64,000 nt of DNA from Hoylesella marshii DSM 16973 = JCM 13450 (GCF_000146675.1 NZ_GL397214.1:796788-860787); one strand, 5' to 3'; counted from the stretch's first letter, positions 53,350-63,512 are shown. Notes: generated by a model not told the origin, from the sequence alone. Numbers and translations: made by a program.

Positions 53350-54039
53350 ATGATGCACATCGAGTACGAAGACAATCACATTATCATCGTTTCCAAGCGT
53401 AGCGGAGAAATTGTGCAAGGCGACAAAACAGGCGACAAGCCTCTGTCTGAGTCCGTTAAAGCCTATCTCAAAGAAGCATACGCTAAGCATGGTAACGTGT
53501 TCTTAGGCGTGGTTCATCGTCTTGACCGTCCCGTAGAGGGACTTGTCGTTTTTGCTAAAACCTCTAAAGCTTTGTCGCGTCTTAACGAAATGTTCCGCAC
53601 AGGAGCAGTACGGAAAACCTATTGGGCTATCACGAAAAACCGTCCAACTACACCTGAAGGAACGCTTATCCATTGGCTTGTGCGCAATGAAAAGCAAAAC
53701 AAGAGTTATGCTTACGACCATGAAGTACCCCACTCAAAGAAGGCCGAATTGCAGTATCGTATCATCGCGCAGGGCGACCGCTATACCTTGCTCGCCATCA
53801 AACTATTAACCGGTCGGCATCACCAGATACGCTGTCAACTATCTCATATCGGTTGCCCTATCAAAGGCGACTTGAAATATGGTGCACCGCGCAGCAATCC
53901 CGATGGCAGTATTTCTCTGTTAGCCCGCCATATAGCTTTCACGCACCCTGTATCAAAAGAGCTTGTCAGTGTGACGGCACCTTTGCCGGACGATACACTA
54001 TGGACTGTGCTTGCCGCAGGGATTAGCAAAGAAGAGTGA
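53350..54039 (+). CDS. RluA-family pseudouridine synthase
   Basis: A 229-residue RNA-modifying enzyme. The catalytic aspartate is in GVVHRLDRPVEGLVVFAKTS. KTYWAITKN, LLTGRHHQIRCQLSHIGCPI and GDLKYG are family motifs. No S4 domain is present, so it is a short RluA-type form; whether rRNA or tRNA is the target cannot be said. It lies 51 bases after fabG. Confidence 0.9.
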   Translation: MMHIEYEDNHIIIVSKRSGEIVQGDKTGDKPLSESVKAYLKEAYAKHGNVFLGVVHRLDRPVEGLVVFAKTSKALSRLNEMFRTGAVRKTYWAITKNRPTTPEGTLIHWLVRNEKQNKSYAYDHEVPHSKKAELQYRIIAQGDRYTLLAIKLLTGRHHQIRCQLSHIGCPIKGDLKYGAPRSNPDGSISLLARHIAFTHPVSKELVSVTAPLPDDTLWTVLAAGISKEE

Positions 54040-54563
54040 AATTTCCTTGCCATTTTCCTCTTTTTCTTAGTAATAGCATATCGCTTCATTCTTATTCGTT
54101 TTCGGTCTTTCCTTTATCTATTTCGATAAAGACGAAATTTCTTTTACACACTGTTTTACGTACAACTTCTTTTCCTCGTTCTCCCATCATGGAAAAGAGC
54201 TTGTTTTAATCTACAATGCAGCATACACAAAAGGGTGTTTCGCACTTGCAACGTTTACCTTGGTTACATCGGCAAAGGCCATTTGCCGTGAGAAAGGTTG
54301 CCGATCTTTCCGCGTACAAACGCCATCTGTACGACGTACAAACGGCATCTGTGCATTGTACGAATGCCGACTTATCATCCATAGCTTTACGACCCTGAAA
54401 CCCAAATCGGTTATGAGGACATCCTTTAATCGGAATGAAGTTTTTCTAAATGTTCAATTCTTTCAAGATTTATTCGTAGAAAGTTTCCCGTTTGGGTAAA
54501 CTTTAGTTAAGGTTTTCTCCAAAGAATTTCCCCGAAATTGTGCTATATCTAAGAAAAAAAGTG
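54040..54563. other. Intergenic region upstream of the ribonucleotide reductase gene
   Basis: Contains the second copy of the dispersed repeat family (about 54270-54385). I looked for a cobalamin riboswitch, since the next enzyme needs B12, and did not find a B12-box-like sequence. Confidence 0.5.
54316..54359. repeat. 22-bp tandem repeat, two units
   Basis: Units at 54316 (ACAAACGCCATCTGTACGAC) and 54338 (ACAAACGGCATCTGTGCATT), 22 bases apart. Flanks GCCGTGAGAAAGGTTGCCG and TACGAATGCCGACTTATCA match the 6083 locus. Confidence 0.9.
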
Positions 54564-54571
54564 TAGCTTTG
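54564..54571 (+). promoter_or_regulatory. -7 box of nrdJ
   Basis: TAGCTTTG, 27 bases before the start codon. The only TTG upstream lies 23 bases away, slightly too far. Confidence 0.5.
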
Positions 54572-54597
54572 CAAGCAGAATACAATCAAATAAAATA

Positions 54598-57165
54598 ATG
54601 GAAAATAACAATACCTACTCTTATGATGAGGCCTATAAAGCCTCTTTAAAATACTTTGAAGGCGACGAGTTGGCTGCTCGCGTTTGGGTAAACAAGTATG
54701 CAATGAAGGATAGCTTCGGAAACATTTATGAGCAGTCTCCCGAAAACATGCATTGGCGTATTGCCAACGAGATAGCCCGCATAGAAAACAAATATGCGAA
54801 CCCTTTGAAAGCGGAAGAGGTGTTCAGTTTATTAGACCACTTCCGTTATATCGTTCCGGCGGGCAGTCCCATGACAGGTATTGGCAATAACCATCAGGTA
54901 GCTTCGTTGAGCAACTGTTTCGTTATCGGGCTCGACGGCGATGCCGACTCCTATGGTGCTATCATGCGTATTGACGAAGAGCAGGTGCAGCTGATGAAAC
55001 GTCGCGGGGGTGTGGGGCACGACCTGTCGCATGTGCGTCCAAAAGGTTCGCCCGTTAATAATTCGGCTCTGACGAGTACCGGCCTTGTTCCCTTTATGGA
55101 GCGTTACAGCAACTCCACCCGTGAGGTAGCACAAGACGGTAGACGCGGTGCCCTGATGCTGTCTGTCAGTATCAAGCATCCCGACAGCGAAGCCTTTATC
55201 GATGCCAAGATGACCGAAGGAAAGGTAACGGGTGCCAATGTTTCCGTGAAGTTAGACGACGAGTTCATGCAGGCAGCCATCGATGGGAGACCATATCGGC
55301 AACAGTTTCCCATCGCCGGCGACAACCCTATGGTAAGTAAAGAGATAGATGCTCGTAGCTTGTGGCAGAAAATCGTACACAATGCGTGGCAGAGCGCAGA
55401 GCCGGGCGTACTCTTTTGGGATACCATCCTGCGTGAGAGCATCCCCGACTGTTATGCCGACCTTGGCTTCCGGACTGTGAGTACAAACCCGTGTGGAGAG
55501 ATTCCCCTTTGTCCCTATGACTCTTGTCGTCTGCTATCTATCAACCTGTTTTCCTATGTCATCGACCCCTTTACAGACCACGCGCGGTTTGACTTCGATA
55601 CTTTTAAGAAGCATGTGGGCATGGCACAACGACTGATGGACGACATCGTAGACCTTGAATTAGAGAAAATAGACGCCATTATGAATAAGGTGCAGGATGA
55701 CCCACAGTCGGGTGAAGTGAAAGGCGCAGAGTATCATTTATGGGAAAAGATAAAAGACAAGAGCAGTAAAGGCCGTCGTACGGGCGTGGGTATCACAGCG
55801 GAAGGCGACATGCTGGCTGCCATGGGCTTGCGGTATGGGACGGAAGAAGCCACGGCATTCTCTGTGGAAGTGCACAAAACCTTGGCACTGTCAGCCTATC
55901 GCAGTTCGGCAATAATGGCCAAAGAGCGCGGTGCGTTTGCCGTATACGATGCGCAGCGGGAGGCAAAGAATCCCTTTGTACTCCGTTTGAAAGAAGCAGA
56001 CCCTGAATTGTATGAGCTGATGGTAAAATACGGCCGTCGTAATATTGCGTGTCTCACCATTGCCCCCACCGGTACAACAAGTCTTATGACGCAGACTACC
56101 AGTGGTATAGAGCCCGTATTCATGCCCGTATATAAGCGTCGTCGCAAGGTAAATCCAAGTGATACCAATGTACATATTGATTTTGTAGACGAGGTAGGCG
56201 ATTCCTTTGAAGAGTACATCGTGTATCATCCCAAATTCATGCAGTGGATGAAAACAAACGGCTATGATACGGAGAAACGTTATACCCAAGACGAAATTGA
56301 TGCCCTTGTGGCTAAGTCTCCTTACAACAAAGCTACAGCCAACGATGTGGACTGGCTCATGAAAGTACGTATGCAAGGCGCTATCCAAAAGTGGGTAGAC
56401 CATAGCATCAGTGTGACGGTAAATCTGCCTAATGACGTAGACGAAGCCCTCGTAAACCGTCTCTATGTGGAAGCATGGCGCTCCGGTTGCAAGGGTTGTA
56501 CCATCTATCGTGATGGTTCGCGTGCAGGCGTTATGATTTCGGTGTCGGAAAAAGACAAGAAAAAAGAGAAGAAGGAAGATGAACACGAGGAGTTGCCTCC
56601 CTGTCGCCAACCGGAGGTCACAGAGGTAAGACCGAAAGAGTTGGAGTGCGATGTCGTAAGATTCCAAAACAACAAAGAGAAGTGGGTTGCTTTCGTAGGG
56701 TTACTCGACGGCTATCCTTACGAGATTTTCACCGGTCTGCAAGACGACGAAGAGGGTATCGTATTGCCCAAGACCTGCGTGAAGGGTAAAATTATCAAGC
56801 AGAAAGAAGACGACGGACGTAGCCGCTATGACTTTCAGTTTGAGAACAAACGCGGCTACAAGACCACGGTAGAGGGACTGAGCGAGAAATTTAATCCAGA
56901 ATATTGGAACTATGCCAAGTTGATTAGTGGTGTGTTGCGTTACCGCATGCCTATTGACAATGTGATAAAGCTGGTGGGTTCGCTGCAGTTGAAGAGCGAA
57001 AGCATCAACACGTGGAAGATAGGCGTAGAGCGGGCGTTGAAGAAATATATCATCGACGGAACGGAAGCCAAGGGTCAGAAGTGCCCGATGTGTGGCAGTG
57101 AAACGTTGGTTTATCAGGAGGGATGTCTCATTTGTAAGAACTGCGGAGCCTCCCGCTGTGGGTAA
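54598..57165 (+). CDS. nrdJ: Ribonucleotide reductase, adenosylcobalamin-dependent (class II)
   Basis: An 855-residue enzyme that makes deoxyribonucleotides using a B12-derived radical and no oxygen. Catalytic features: GSPMTGIGNNHQVASLSNCF (first active-site cysteine), VSTNPCGEIPLCPYDSC (cysteine-glutamate pair), and TIAPTGTTSLMTQTTSGIEP. The C-terminal part has GCKGCTIYRDGSR (TSCPD-like), a long variable domain, and a zinc-ribbon CPMCGSETLVYQEGCLICKN, then CGASRCG. Reading frame and length fit the family. Use of B12 suits an anaerobe. Confidence 0.93.
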   Translation: MENNNTYSYDEAYKASLKYFEGDELAARVWVNKYAMKDSFGNIYEQSPENMHWRIANEIARIENKYANPLKAEEVFSLLDHFRYIVPAGSPMTGIGNNHQVASLSNCFVIGLDGDADSYGAIMRIDEEQVQLMKRRGGVGHDLSHVRPKGSPVNNSALTSTGLVPFMERYSNSTREVAQDGRRGALMLSVSIKHPDSEAFIDAKMTEGKVTGANVSVKLDDEFMQAAIDGRPYRQQFPIAGDNPMVSKEIDARSLWQKIVHNAWQSAEPGVLFWDTILRESIPDCYADLGFRTVSTNPCGEIPLCPYDSCRLLSINLFSYVIDPFTDHARFDFDTFKKHVGMAQRLMDDIVDLELEKIDAIMNKVQDDPQSGEVKGAEYHLWEKIKDKSSKGRRTGVGITAEGDMLAAMGLRYGTEEATAFSVEVHKTLALSAYRSSAIMAKERGAFAVYDAQREAKNPFVLRLKEADPELYELMVKYGRRNIACLTIAPTGTTSLMTQTTSGIEPVFMPVYKRRRKVNPSDTNVHIDFVDEVGDSFEEYIVYHPKFMQWMKTNGYDTEKRYTQDEIDALVAKSPYNKATANDVDWLMKVRMQGAIQKWVDHSISVTVNLPNDVDEALVNRLYVEAWRSGCKGCTIYRDGSRAGVMISVSEKDKKKEKKEDEHEELPPCRQPEVTEVRPKELECDVVRFQNNKEKWVAFVGLLDGYPYEIFTGLQDDEEGIVLPKTCVKGKIIKQKEDDGRSRYDFQFENKRGYKTTVEGLSEKFNPEYWNYAKLISGVLRYRMPIDNVIKLVGSLQLKSESINTWKIGVERALKKYIIDGTEAKGQKCPMCGSETLVYQEGCLICKNCGASRCG

Positions 57166-57248
57166 TCCTTGAACCGTATCTGCGTTGCAGGTCGTCATCT
57201 GTAGGGGATGATGGGCAGGCATCTGCAGACCTTTATTGATGACAAACC

Positions 57249-57629
57249 ATGCAACTGCAGCAAAGCTATATATATATAAAAGGTATCAGACTCCATGCTT
57301 ACCACGGTGTGTTACCCCAAGAACGACTTACGGGCAACGAGTATTTGATAGATCTTATGGTGGAATATCCGGTGGAAACGGCCATGCTGTCGGACAGAGT
57401 GGAAGACACCATGAGTTATGCCGATGCCTTTGAACTTGTGAAGGCGGAGATGAAAGAACCTTCGGCACTTATTGAGCATGTTGCCCGTCGGATTGGGGAG
57501 GCCGTTTTTCTCCGTTTTCCCAAGGCTGCATCTCTCGTGTTGCGGATTACCAAACAGAATCCCCCTATGGGTGCCAGCTGCGATGGTGCAGGTGTGGAAT
57601 TACACTTAATAAATGATAAAACCGTTTGA
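57249..57629 (+). CDS. folB: Dihydroneopterin aldolase
   Basis: A 126-residue enzyme of folate synthesis splitting dihydroneopterin to hydroxymethyl-dihydropterin. Family motifs are IYIKGIRLHAYHGVLPQERL, VEDTMSYADAFELV and IEHVARRI, and the C-terminal RITKQNPPMGASCDGAGVEL. It ends 53 bases before the amidase gene. Confidence 0.92.
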   Translation: MQLQQSYIYIKGIRLHAYHGVLPQERLTGNEYLIDLMVEYPVETAMLSDRVEDTMSYADAFELVKAEMKEPSALIEHVARRIGEAVFLRFPKAASLVLRITKQNPPMGASCDGAGVELHLINDKTV

Positions 57630-57682
57630 TAAGTTCCCGTTTTCCGTATAAAAGCGTTATTTTTGCACAAGATTGCAACGGT

Positions 57683-58876
57683 ATGATAAGAAAGTTTCTA
57701 TTCTGCTTACTGGTTATATACTTGTTGGCATCGCTCAGTCATGCGGCCAACAGACGCTTTACGCTGGTCATCGACCCTGGACATGGCGGACACGATGCCG
57801 GAGCTAAAGGTGCAACTTCTATGGAAAAAGACATCAACCTGAAGGTTGCAATGGTTTTTGGGCGGTATGTGGAGCGAAATTGTCCCGATGTGCGTGTGAT
57901 GTACACACGGAAAACGGATATATTCATACCGTTGCACGAGCGTACCAATATTGCCAATAAAAACAAAGCAGACCTGTTTATTTCCGTACACACCAATGCT
58001 TTGCCCAATGGACGTATCGCCCGCGGAATGGAAACCTACACACTGGGTATGCACCGCGCCGGCGATAATTTAGACGTGGCAAAGCGGGAAAACTCTGTCA
58101 TCCTCATTGAAGAAGACTACAAACAACGCTATGAGGGGTTCGACCCTAACTCATCAGAGAGTTATATCATGTTTGAGTTTATGCAAGACAAAAACATGTC
58201 GCGGAGTGTGGATTTGGCAAGGCTTGTACAACAAGAGACATGTGCGTTTGCCGGCAGACCCGATAAGGGTGTGAAACAAGCAGGTTTTCTGGTGTTGCGA
58301 GAGACATCTATGCCAAGTTGTCTTATCGAATTGGGCTTCATTACCACACCTGATGAAGAGCAATTACTCAACAGCGATACGGGCATCGACAATATAGCAC
58401 AGGGTATCTATCGGGCATTCGTAAGTTATAAGAAAGCATACGACAACGGTTTCACTGTACCTTTCCAACCGTCACGCAAGTCGTCTATTGCCATTCCAGC
58501 TATTGTCCCGAAGGAAAAGACTGTGCAGGACACTGTAGTAGAAAAATCAAAGCCACAGGTGCCGGTACGAACAGTTCAGCCTCAACCATCCACAAACAAA
58601 GGAGAACTCATCTTCAAGGTACAGCTTTTTGTCAGTAACCGCACGTTGCGCCCGGGTAGTAATCAATTCAAAGGGCTTACAGATGTAGACGTTTATCAAG
58701 AAGACAACCTCATGAAATACACCTATGGTGCATCCACCAACTACGACGTAGTCAATGAAATGCGCCGACAGGTGAGAGACCGCTTCCCCGATGCCTTTGT
58801 CGTTGCGTTCAGGGATGGTGTGAAAGTAAATATTGTCGAGGCTGTCAAAGAATACAAACAAATCAATAAAAAATAG
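57683..58876 (+). CDS. N-acetylmuramoyl-L-alanine amidase
   Basis: A 397-residue periplasmic zinc amidase (AmiA/C type) that removes the stem peptide from peptidoglycan. Signal peptide MIRKFLFCLLVIYLLASLSH. Zinc ligands: H34 in IDPGHGGHDAGA, a glutamate in SMEKDINLKVA and a histidine in LFISVHTNAL; the catalytic glutamate is in SCLIELGFITTPDEE. The C-terminus (from about 310) resembles a SPOR-type septal peptidoglycan-binding domain (FKVQLFVSNRTLRPGSNQF). ATG 57683 is chosen to keep the signal peptide. Confidence 0.88.
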   Translation: MIRKFLFCLLVIYLLASLSHAANRRFTLVIDPGHGGHDAGAKGATSMEKDINLKVAMVFGRYVERNCPDVRVMYTRKTDIFIPLHERTNIANKNKADLFISVHTNALPNGRIARGMETYTLGMHRAGDNLDVAKRENSVILIEEDYKQRYEGFDPNSSESYIMFEFMQDKNMSRSVDLARLVQQETCAFAGRPDKGVKQAGFLVLRETSMPSCLIELGFITTPDEEQLLNSDTGIDNIAQGIYRAFVSYKKAYDNGFTVPFQPSRKSSIAIPAIVPKEKTVQDTVVEKSKPQVPVRTVQPQPSTNKGELIFKVQLFVSNRTLRPGSNQFKGLTDVDVYQEDNLMKYTYGASTNYDVVNEMRRQVRDRFPDAFVVAFRDGVKVNIVEAVKEYKQINKK

Positions 58877-58881
58877 TGCAT

Positions 58882-59784
58882 ATGCAGTTTTTTACAAAGG
58901 AGGTAAAAATAGCCCTTGTTGCCATCGTTGGGGGCGTTATCTTGTTTTACGGACTTAACTTTTTAAAAGGGATCACTGTTTTTTCGTCAGATAACAGTTA
59001 TACGATTGCTTTTCACAATATCAGCGGTTTATCTACGTCTAGCCCCATTTATGCTGATGGTTATAGAGTGGGGGTAGTGAAAAGCATCGACTACGACTAT
59101 CGGAACCACGATACTATCTTGGTACATGTAGACATCAACAAGGAGTTCCGCATACCGAAAGGGTCGAGTGCAGAGATTGTGAGTGACCTTTTGGGTAATA
59201 TACAAGTGAATCTGCTCTTGGCAAATAACCCACGTGAACGCATCGAACCCGGGGAAGTCATTGTGGGAAATCTCAACGATGGGGCTGTCGGACAGATGAA
59301 AGACATGATTCCTACCATACAGAAAATGCTACCTAAGCTTGATTCCATCATGGCTAGTATCAACGTGTTGCTTGCTGATCCCGCTATTGCGCAATCTCTG
59401 CATAACGTAAGAACTATAACGTCTGACCTTACCGTATCTACAAAGCAACTCAATGTACTTATGACGACTCTCAATCATAGAGTGCCCGGTATGTTGGGTA
59501 AAGCTAATGACATATTAAGCAATACACAACAACTCACTAATAATCTGGCTCAAATAGATGTAACGAGTACCATGGCAAAGATAGATGCTACCCTCGACGG
59601 TGTACAGCTGTTTACACAGAAACTCAACAACGAACAAGGGACTCTCGGGTTATTACTGAACGATCCATCGCTTTACAACCGGATCAATACCACTGTGCTC
59701 AGTGCCGACTCCTTGTTAGTCAATATCAAGCAGCACCCCAAACGCTATGTACATTTCTCTCTGTTCGGTAAGAAAGACAAATGA
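58882..59784 (+). CDS. MCE/MlaD-family lipid transport protein
   Basis: A 300-residue protein with a single N-terminal membrane anchor (VKIALVAIVGGVILFYGLNF) and one MCE domain (SYTIAFHNISGLSTSSPIY, then ADGYRVGVVKSIDY). The rest is a long helical tail with hydrophobic and threonine-rich heptads. MCE proteins form a ring that carries phospholipid between membranes. No MlaE/MlaF genes are next to it. ATG 58882 lies 5 bases after the amidase stop, so the two are coupled. Confidence 0.85.
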   Translation: MQFFTKEVKIALVAIVGGVILFYGLNFLKGITVFSSDNSYTIAFHNISGLSTSSPIYADGYRVGVVKSIDYDYRNHDTILVHVDINKEFRIPKGSSAEIVSDLLGNIQVNLLLANNPRERIEPGEVIVGNLNDGAVGQMKDMIPTIQKMLPKLDSIMASINVLLADPAIAQSLHNVRTITSDLTVSTKQLNVLMTTLNHRVPGMLGKANDILSNTQQLTNNLAQIDVTSTMAKIDATLDGVQLFTQKLNNEQGTLGLLLNDPSLYNRINTTVLSADSLLVNIKQHPKRYVHFSLFGKKDK

Positions 59785-59837
59785 AAAGAGGCTATAGAAT
59801 AGATATGATGAGTTTCTAAATATAAAACGTCTAAATA

Positions 59838-59888
59838 GGGTTTACGATGTCTTGCACATGATGTGAGTTTTGTAAACCTTTCTTTTTA
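59838..59888 (+). terminator. Terminator after the MCE gene
   Basis: GGTTTAC (59839-59845) pairs with GTAAACC (59872-59878), followed by TTTCTTTTT. Confidence 0.65.
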
Positions 59889-60168
59889 CGGATTCTCTTG
59901 CCGTAGGGATGCTTTTCTTCATTTGACGTATGCAGATGGGATGGAGTACTACAAATATTTTAATACCAAATACTTGGATATATGCAACACTCTTTTTAGA
60001 ACGTCATCATCTTTATCACTATAAAGTGCCCCATCAAAGGAGTTTACAAATGCTACCTTAAAAAAGCTAAATATCATCGTTTGTGTATATCAAAAAAGAT
60101 GACGAACTTTGCATGCACTGTCGCAAGTCTATACTTGTAAACATACATTTCTAAGTATTCAGATTCAA
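59889..60168. other. Region upstream of dnaA
   Basis: No gene. I found no cluster of DnaA boxes (TTATNCACA) here; only a weak TTATCACTA at about 60015. GAACTTTG at 60102-60109 is a possible weak -7 box for dnaA. Confidence 0.4.
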
Positions 60169-61578
60169 ATGGAAGCAACTCCAAAAGCTCTCTGGGAGTA
60201 TGTCCTGAAGTTTATTCGGGAAAACGTCTCAGAACAGACATATGACACTTGGTTCAAGCCCGTTGTCTTCGAGTCGTTCAACACCTCGACGAAGACGCTT
60301 TTGGTGCGTGTGCCCAGCCGCTTTATTTATGAATATTTGGAAGAGAATTTTACAGATTTGCTAACGAAAGGTCTGACTCGTGCCTATGGGATTGGTGTTC
60401 ATCTCAATTACCGCATCCTTGTGGACAAGATCAACAATCAAACCTTGGAGGTGGAGTCTGACCCTGCAGCAGCCATTGATCGTCCACAGAGTACGACCAC
60501 GGGTAATAGACCTCCCTCTGTGCTCGACGCGGCCATGCCCCAGCAAATAGAATCGCAGCTCAATCCTCACCAGACTTTCCGCAATTTCATTGAGGGCGAC
60601 AGTAACAAACTGCCACGTTCTGTTGGGATGTCGATTGCCGAACATCCTGAAGGAACTCAGTTCAATCCCATGTTCATCTATGGACCGTCAGGTTGTGGAA
60701 AGACCCATCTCATCAACGCTATTGGCGTGCGAACGAAAGAGCTATACCCTGAAAAACGAGTGCTTTATATCAGTGCACGTCTTTTCCAAGTGCAATTTAC
60801 CAACGCGGTATTGCAGAACTCTACCAACGACTTTATCAACTTCTATCAAACTATCGACCTACTGCTTGTTGATGATATACAAGAGTGGATGACCGCGACG
60901 AAGACACAAGATACGTTTTTCCATATCTTCAATCACCTCTTCCGCAATGGCAAGCGTATCGTGCTGGCGTGCGATCGTCCGCCTGTGGAGTTAAAAGGTA
61001 TGAACGACCGACTGCTTACGCGCTTCAGTTGCGGTCTGATAGCAGAGTTGGAGAGGCCTAATGTGCAGCTTTGTCGCAATATCCTTGATACCGAGATACG
61101 CCGCGAAGGGCTTAAGATTCCTGCCGATGTCGTCGAATATATCGCACAAACAGCTAACGAAAGCGTGCGCGATTTGCAAGGCGTGGTTAATTCGCTCATG
61201 GCTTATTCGGTGGTTTACAACAGCAATATCGACATGCGACTGGCCGAGAGGGTTATCAAGCGGGCGGTTAAGGTGGATAACAAACCACTCACCATTGATG
61301 ACATTCTCGAAACGGTGTGTCATCATTTCAACGTCTCCGCTACAGCTGTTAATAGCAAAAGCAGAAAGAAAGACATCGTGACCGCCCGTCAGGTGTCGAT
61401 GTATCTTGCACAGAAATATACGAAGATGCCCGCTGCCCGTATCGGAAAGCTCGTGGGAGGGCGCGACCATTCGACGGTAATACACAGTTGCAGTCAGATA
61501 GAAGCGCGACTCAAACTCGATCATGCTTTCGGTAATGAGCTAACGAGCATAGAAAAGTCCTTTCATTTGAAGGCATAA
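60169..61578 (+). CDS. dnaA: Chromosomal replication initiator DnaA
   Basis: A 469-residue AAA+ protein that opens the replication origin. Domain I starts ALWEYVLKFIRENVSEQTYD, the AAA+ domain has IYGPSGCGKTHLINAIG (Walker A) and LLVDDIQEW (Walker B), and the C-terminal DNA-binding domain has ARIGKLVGGRDHSTVIHSC. Start at ATG 60169 (MEATPKALWEY) is taken over an upstream ATG-like start at 60109. It is flanked by terminators, so it is a single-gene unit. Confidence 0.96.
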   Translation: MEATPKALWEYVLKFIRENVSEQTYDTWFKPVVFESFNTSTKTLLVRVPSRFIYEYLEENFTDLLTKGLTRAYGIGVHLNYRILVDKINNQTLEVESDPAAAIDRPQSTTTGNRPPSVLDAAMPQQIESQLNPHQTFRNFIEGDSNKLPRSVGMSIAEHPEGTQFNPMFIYGPSGCGKTHLINAIGVRTKELYPEKRVLYISARLFQVQFTNAVLQNSTNDFINFYQTIDLLLVDDIQEWMTATKTQDTFFHIFNHLFRNGKRIVLACDRPPVELKGMNDRLLTRFSCGLIAELERPNVQLCRNILDTEIRREGLKIPADVVEYIAQTANESVRDLQGVVNSLMAYSVVYNSNIDMRLAERVIKRAVKVDNKPLTIDDILETVCHHFNVSATAVNSKSRKKDIVTARQVSMYLAQKYTKMPAARIGKLVGGRDHSTVIHSCSQIEARLKLDHAFGNELTSIEKSFHLKA

Positions 61579-61581
61579 AAT

Positions 61582-61620
61582 AAAGCTGCTACCCCAAGGG
61601 GTGGCAGCTTTTTCCTTTTC
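61582..61620 (+). terminator. Terminator of dnaA
   Basis: AAAGCTGCTACCCC (61582-61595) pairs with GGGGTGGCAGCTTT (61598-61611) with one wobble, followed by TTTTCC. Confidence 0.85.
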
Positions 61621-61673
61621 TGTAGTCGTATGTTTGCTGGCCTCTTATAGCGGCAGCATACGGCTTTTGTTGT

Positions 61674-62495
61674 TTATGGATGCAAGATTTCGGGCAACTC
61701 GCAGCCATATTGTGCCGCCAATGCCTGCGCTTTTTGTCGTGTTTGTTCCATGAAAATTCGGTATTCGTCGCTTTCGGGATGGAACGGACGATGTCCCAAA
61801 GCCTCTTTGATAGGGCGCCAAGCTGCAATGAATTGTTTTGCTTCGCTGCTAAGAAACGTTTCCATGAACCGTTCGTAGATGTATTCCACGGCTTGCTCCG
61901 AGGGGTGAATCATGTCGGGTTGATAAAAGCGATAGTCGCGTAGCTCGTCGTTCATGAGCTCATAGGCGGGGAAATAGACCACTGTTTCGGGATGGGAAGT
62001 CGCTAACTTGTCGGCAGCAAGTAGCAGCGTGGCCTTGGACAACATGCTACCGTGGAAGCCATATTTGGCATAGCGCACGGGACTGACTGTCACAACGACC
62101 TTTACCTCGCGACAGGCTTCTTGGAGTAATGCTACTACCTTTTGCAGACAGTCTGTACATTCTTCCACGTTCATCGTCTCTTCTCTGAATAACCGTTGCG
62201 GACGTTTCTCGCAGTTGTCTACGATACGGCCACTCAACCGTTCCACATAAACGCGGTTTGTTCCCAATGTCAGTACTGCCACACGTGGGGCTAAGTCGGT
62301 GCAACGCTCTACAGTATGCAGGATGCTGGCCGGATTGTACATGACTCCAAATGGGTTTGCTGTAACGCGGAAGCGGTCTGCCTCGAACCGTCTGCCCATA
62401 TTGTCGGCAAAGCACGAACCGACAAACAGCATACGCTCACACGGCGCGATGTTGAATGGAGCCCTTTCTATCTCTATACTTGTTCTGAATTTCAT
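61674..62495 (-). CDS. GSCFA-domain protein
   Basis: A 273-residue protein of the GSCFA family (MLFVGSCFADNMGRRFEADR; NPFGVMYNPASIL; VVTVSPVRYAKYGF). The fold resembles SGNH-type lipases/esterases, with the serine in VGSCFADN and the histidine in YQPDMIHPSEQAVEYI. Enzyme activity on a sugar or glycan ester is possible, but unproven for this family. It is 55 bases after trxB on the same strand. Confidence 0.85.
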   Translation of the reverse strand: MKFRTSIEIERAPFNIAPCERMLFVGSCFADNMGRRFEADRFRVTANPFGVMYNPASILHTVERCTDLAPRVAVLTLGTNRVYVERLSGRIVDNCEKRPQRLFREETMNVEECTDCLQKVVALLQEACREVKVVVTVSPVRYAKYGFHGSMLSKATLLLAADKLATSHPETVVYFPAYELMNDELRDYRFYQPDMIHPSEQAVEYIYERFMETFLSSEAKQFIAAWRPIKEALGHRPFHPESDEYRIFMEQTRQKAQALAAQYGCELPEILHP

Positions 62496-62550
62496 GCTGT
62501 AAAGATACGTAAAAGAGGCATTCAGATAGTCCTTCTTATCCCGAAAACAT

Positions 62551-63501
62551 TTATTTCAGTCCCGCCCTTTGAAGATACCTATCGGCTTCCAATGCTGCTT
62601 GACAGCCCGAACCTGCCGCAGTAACGGCCTGCCGGTAATGCGGGTCGGCCACGTCACCTGCCGCAAACACACCCTCGATGGTGGTGCGTGGAGTGCCGGG
62701 AACGGTCTTGATATAGCCCACTTCATCTACCTCCAGCCATGGGCGGAATACATCGGAGTTGGGCTGATGACCGATGGCAAGGAAGAATCCATCTATCGGC
62801 AGGTCGTATCGCTCTTCGTCGGACTCGCCCATACGCTTGACCAAATGTACGCCCTCTACGCCGTTTTCGCCGAAGAGTCCTACGGCATTGTGCTCGAAGA
62901 GTATCTTGATGTTGGGCGTCTCGCGTACACGCTTCTGCATCACCTCTGAGGCGCGCAAAAAAGGCTTGCGTACCACGAGATAAACCTGCTTGGCCAATCC
63001 GGCCAGATACATGGCTTCTTCGCAGGCTGTATCGCCGCCACCAACTACAGCCACCGTCTTTTTGCGGTAGAAGAATCCGTCACATGTGGCACAAGCGCTC
63101 ACGCCCTGTCCGTTGTATTTCTTCTCATCGGCGAGGCCGAGATATTTGGCCGATGCGCCGGTGGCGATGATAAGGGTGTCGGTCTCAATCTCTACGCCGC
63201 GTTCGGTAGTTACGACGTAGGGACGGACCCCGAGGTTGGCTTTCACAATCTCTCCGTCGCGTATGCTTGCGCCGAAGCGTTCGGCCTGTTCACGGAGGTC
63301 AACCATTAGTTGGTTGCCGTCCACCCCGTGCGGATAACCGGGGAAGTTTTCCACTTCGGTCGTCGTAGTGAGTTGTCCGCCCATTTGCAGTCCTGCATAC
63401 AATACCGGTGCGAGATTGGCGCGTGAGGCGTAGATGGCAGCGGTGTAGCCTGCCGGCCCGCTACCCACAATGAGGCATTTCGTATGTTCTCTGTGCTCCA
63501 T
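62551..63501 (-). CDS. trxB: Thioredoxin-disulfide reductase
   Basis: A 316-residue flavoenzyme that reduces thioredoxin with NADPH. FAD motif IVGSGPAGYTAAIYASRA at the N-terminus, redox CATC (137-140), NADPH motif VAVVGGGDTACEEA, and FAAGDVADPHYRQ. It lies 11 bases after the glutathione peroxidase gene; the pair likely serves peroxide defence. Confidence 0.95.
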   Translation of the reverse strand: MEHREHTKCLIVGSGPAGYTAAIYASRANLAPVLYAGLQMGGQLTTTTEVENFPGYPHGVDGNQLMVDLREQAERFGASIRDGEIVKANLGVRPYVVTTERGVEIETDTLIIATGASAKYLGLADEKKYNGQGVSACATCDGFFYRKKTVAVVGGGDTACEEAMYLAGLAKQVYLVVRKPFLRASEVMQKRVRETPNIKILFEHNAVGLFGENGVEGVHLVKRMGESDEERYDLPIDGFFLAIGHQPNSDVFRPWLEVDEVGYIKTVPGTPRTTIEGVFAAGDVADPHYRQAVTAAGSGCQAALEADRYLQRAGLK

Positions 63502-63512
63502 GACGTATCGGT

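Noticed and set aside
54400..54597. Cobalamin riboswitch upstream of nrdJ
   Set aside because: Expected from the B12 need of the enzyme, but no B12 box or long paired structure was seen.
59889..60168. Replication origin upstream of dnaA
   Set aside because: Only one poor DnaA-box-like sequence and no A/T-rich repeat cluster were seen.
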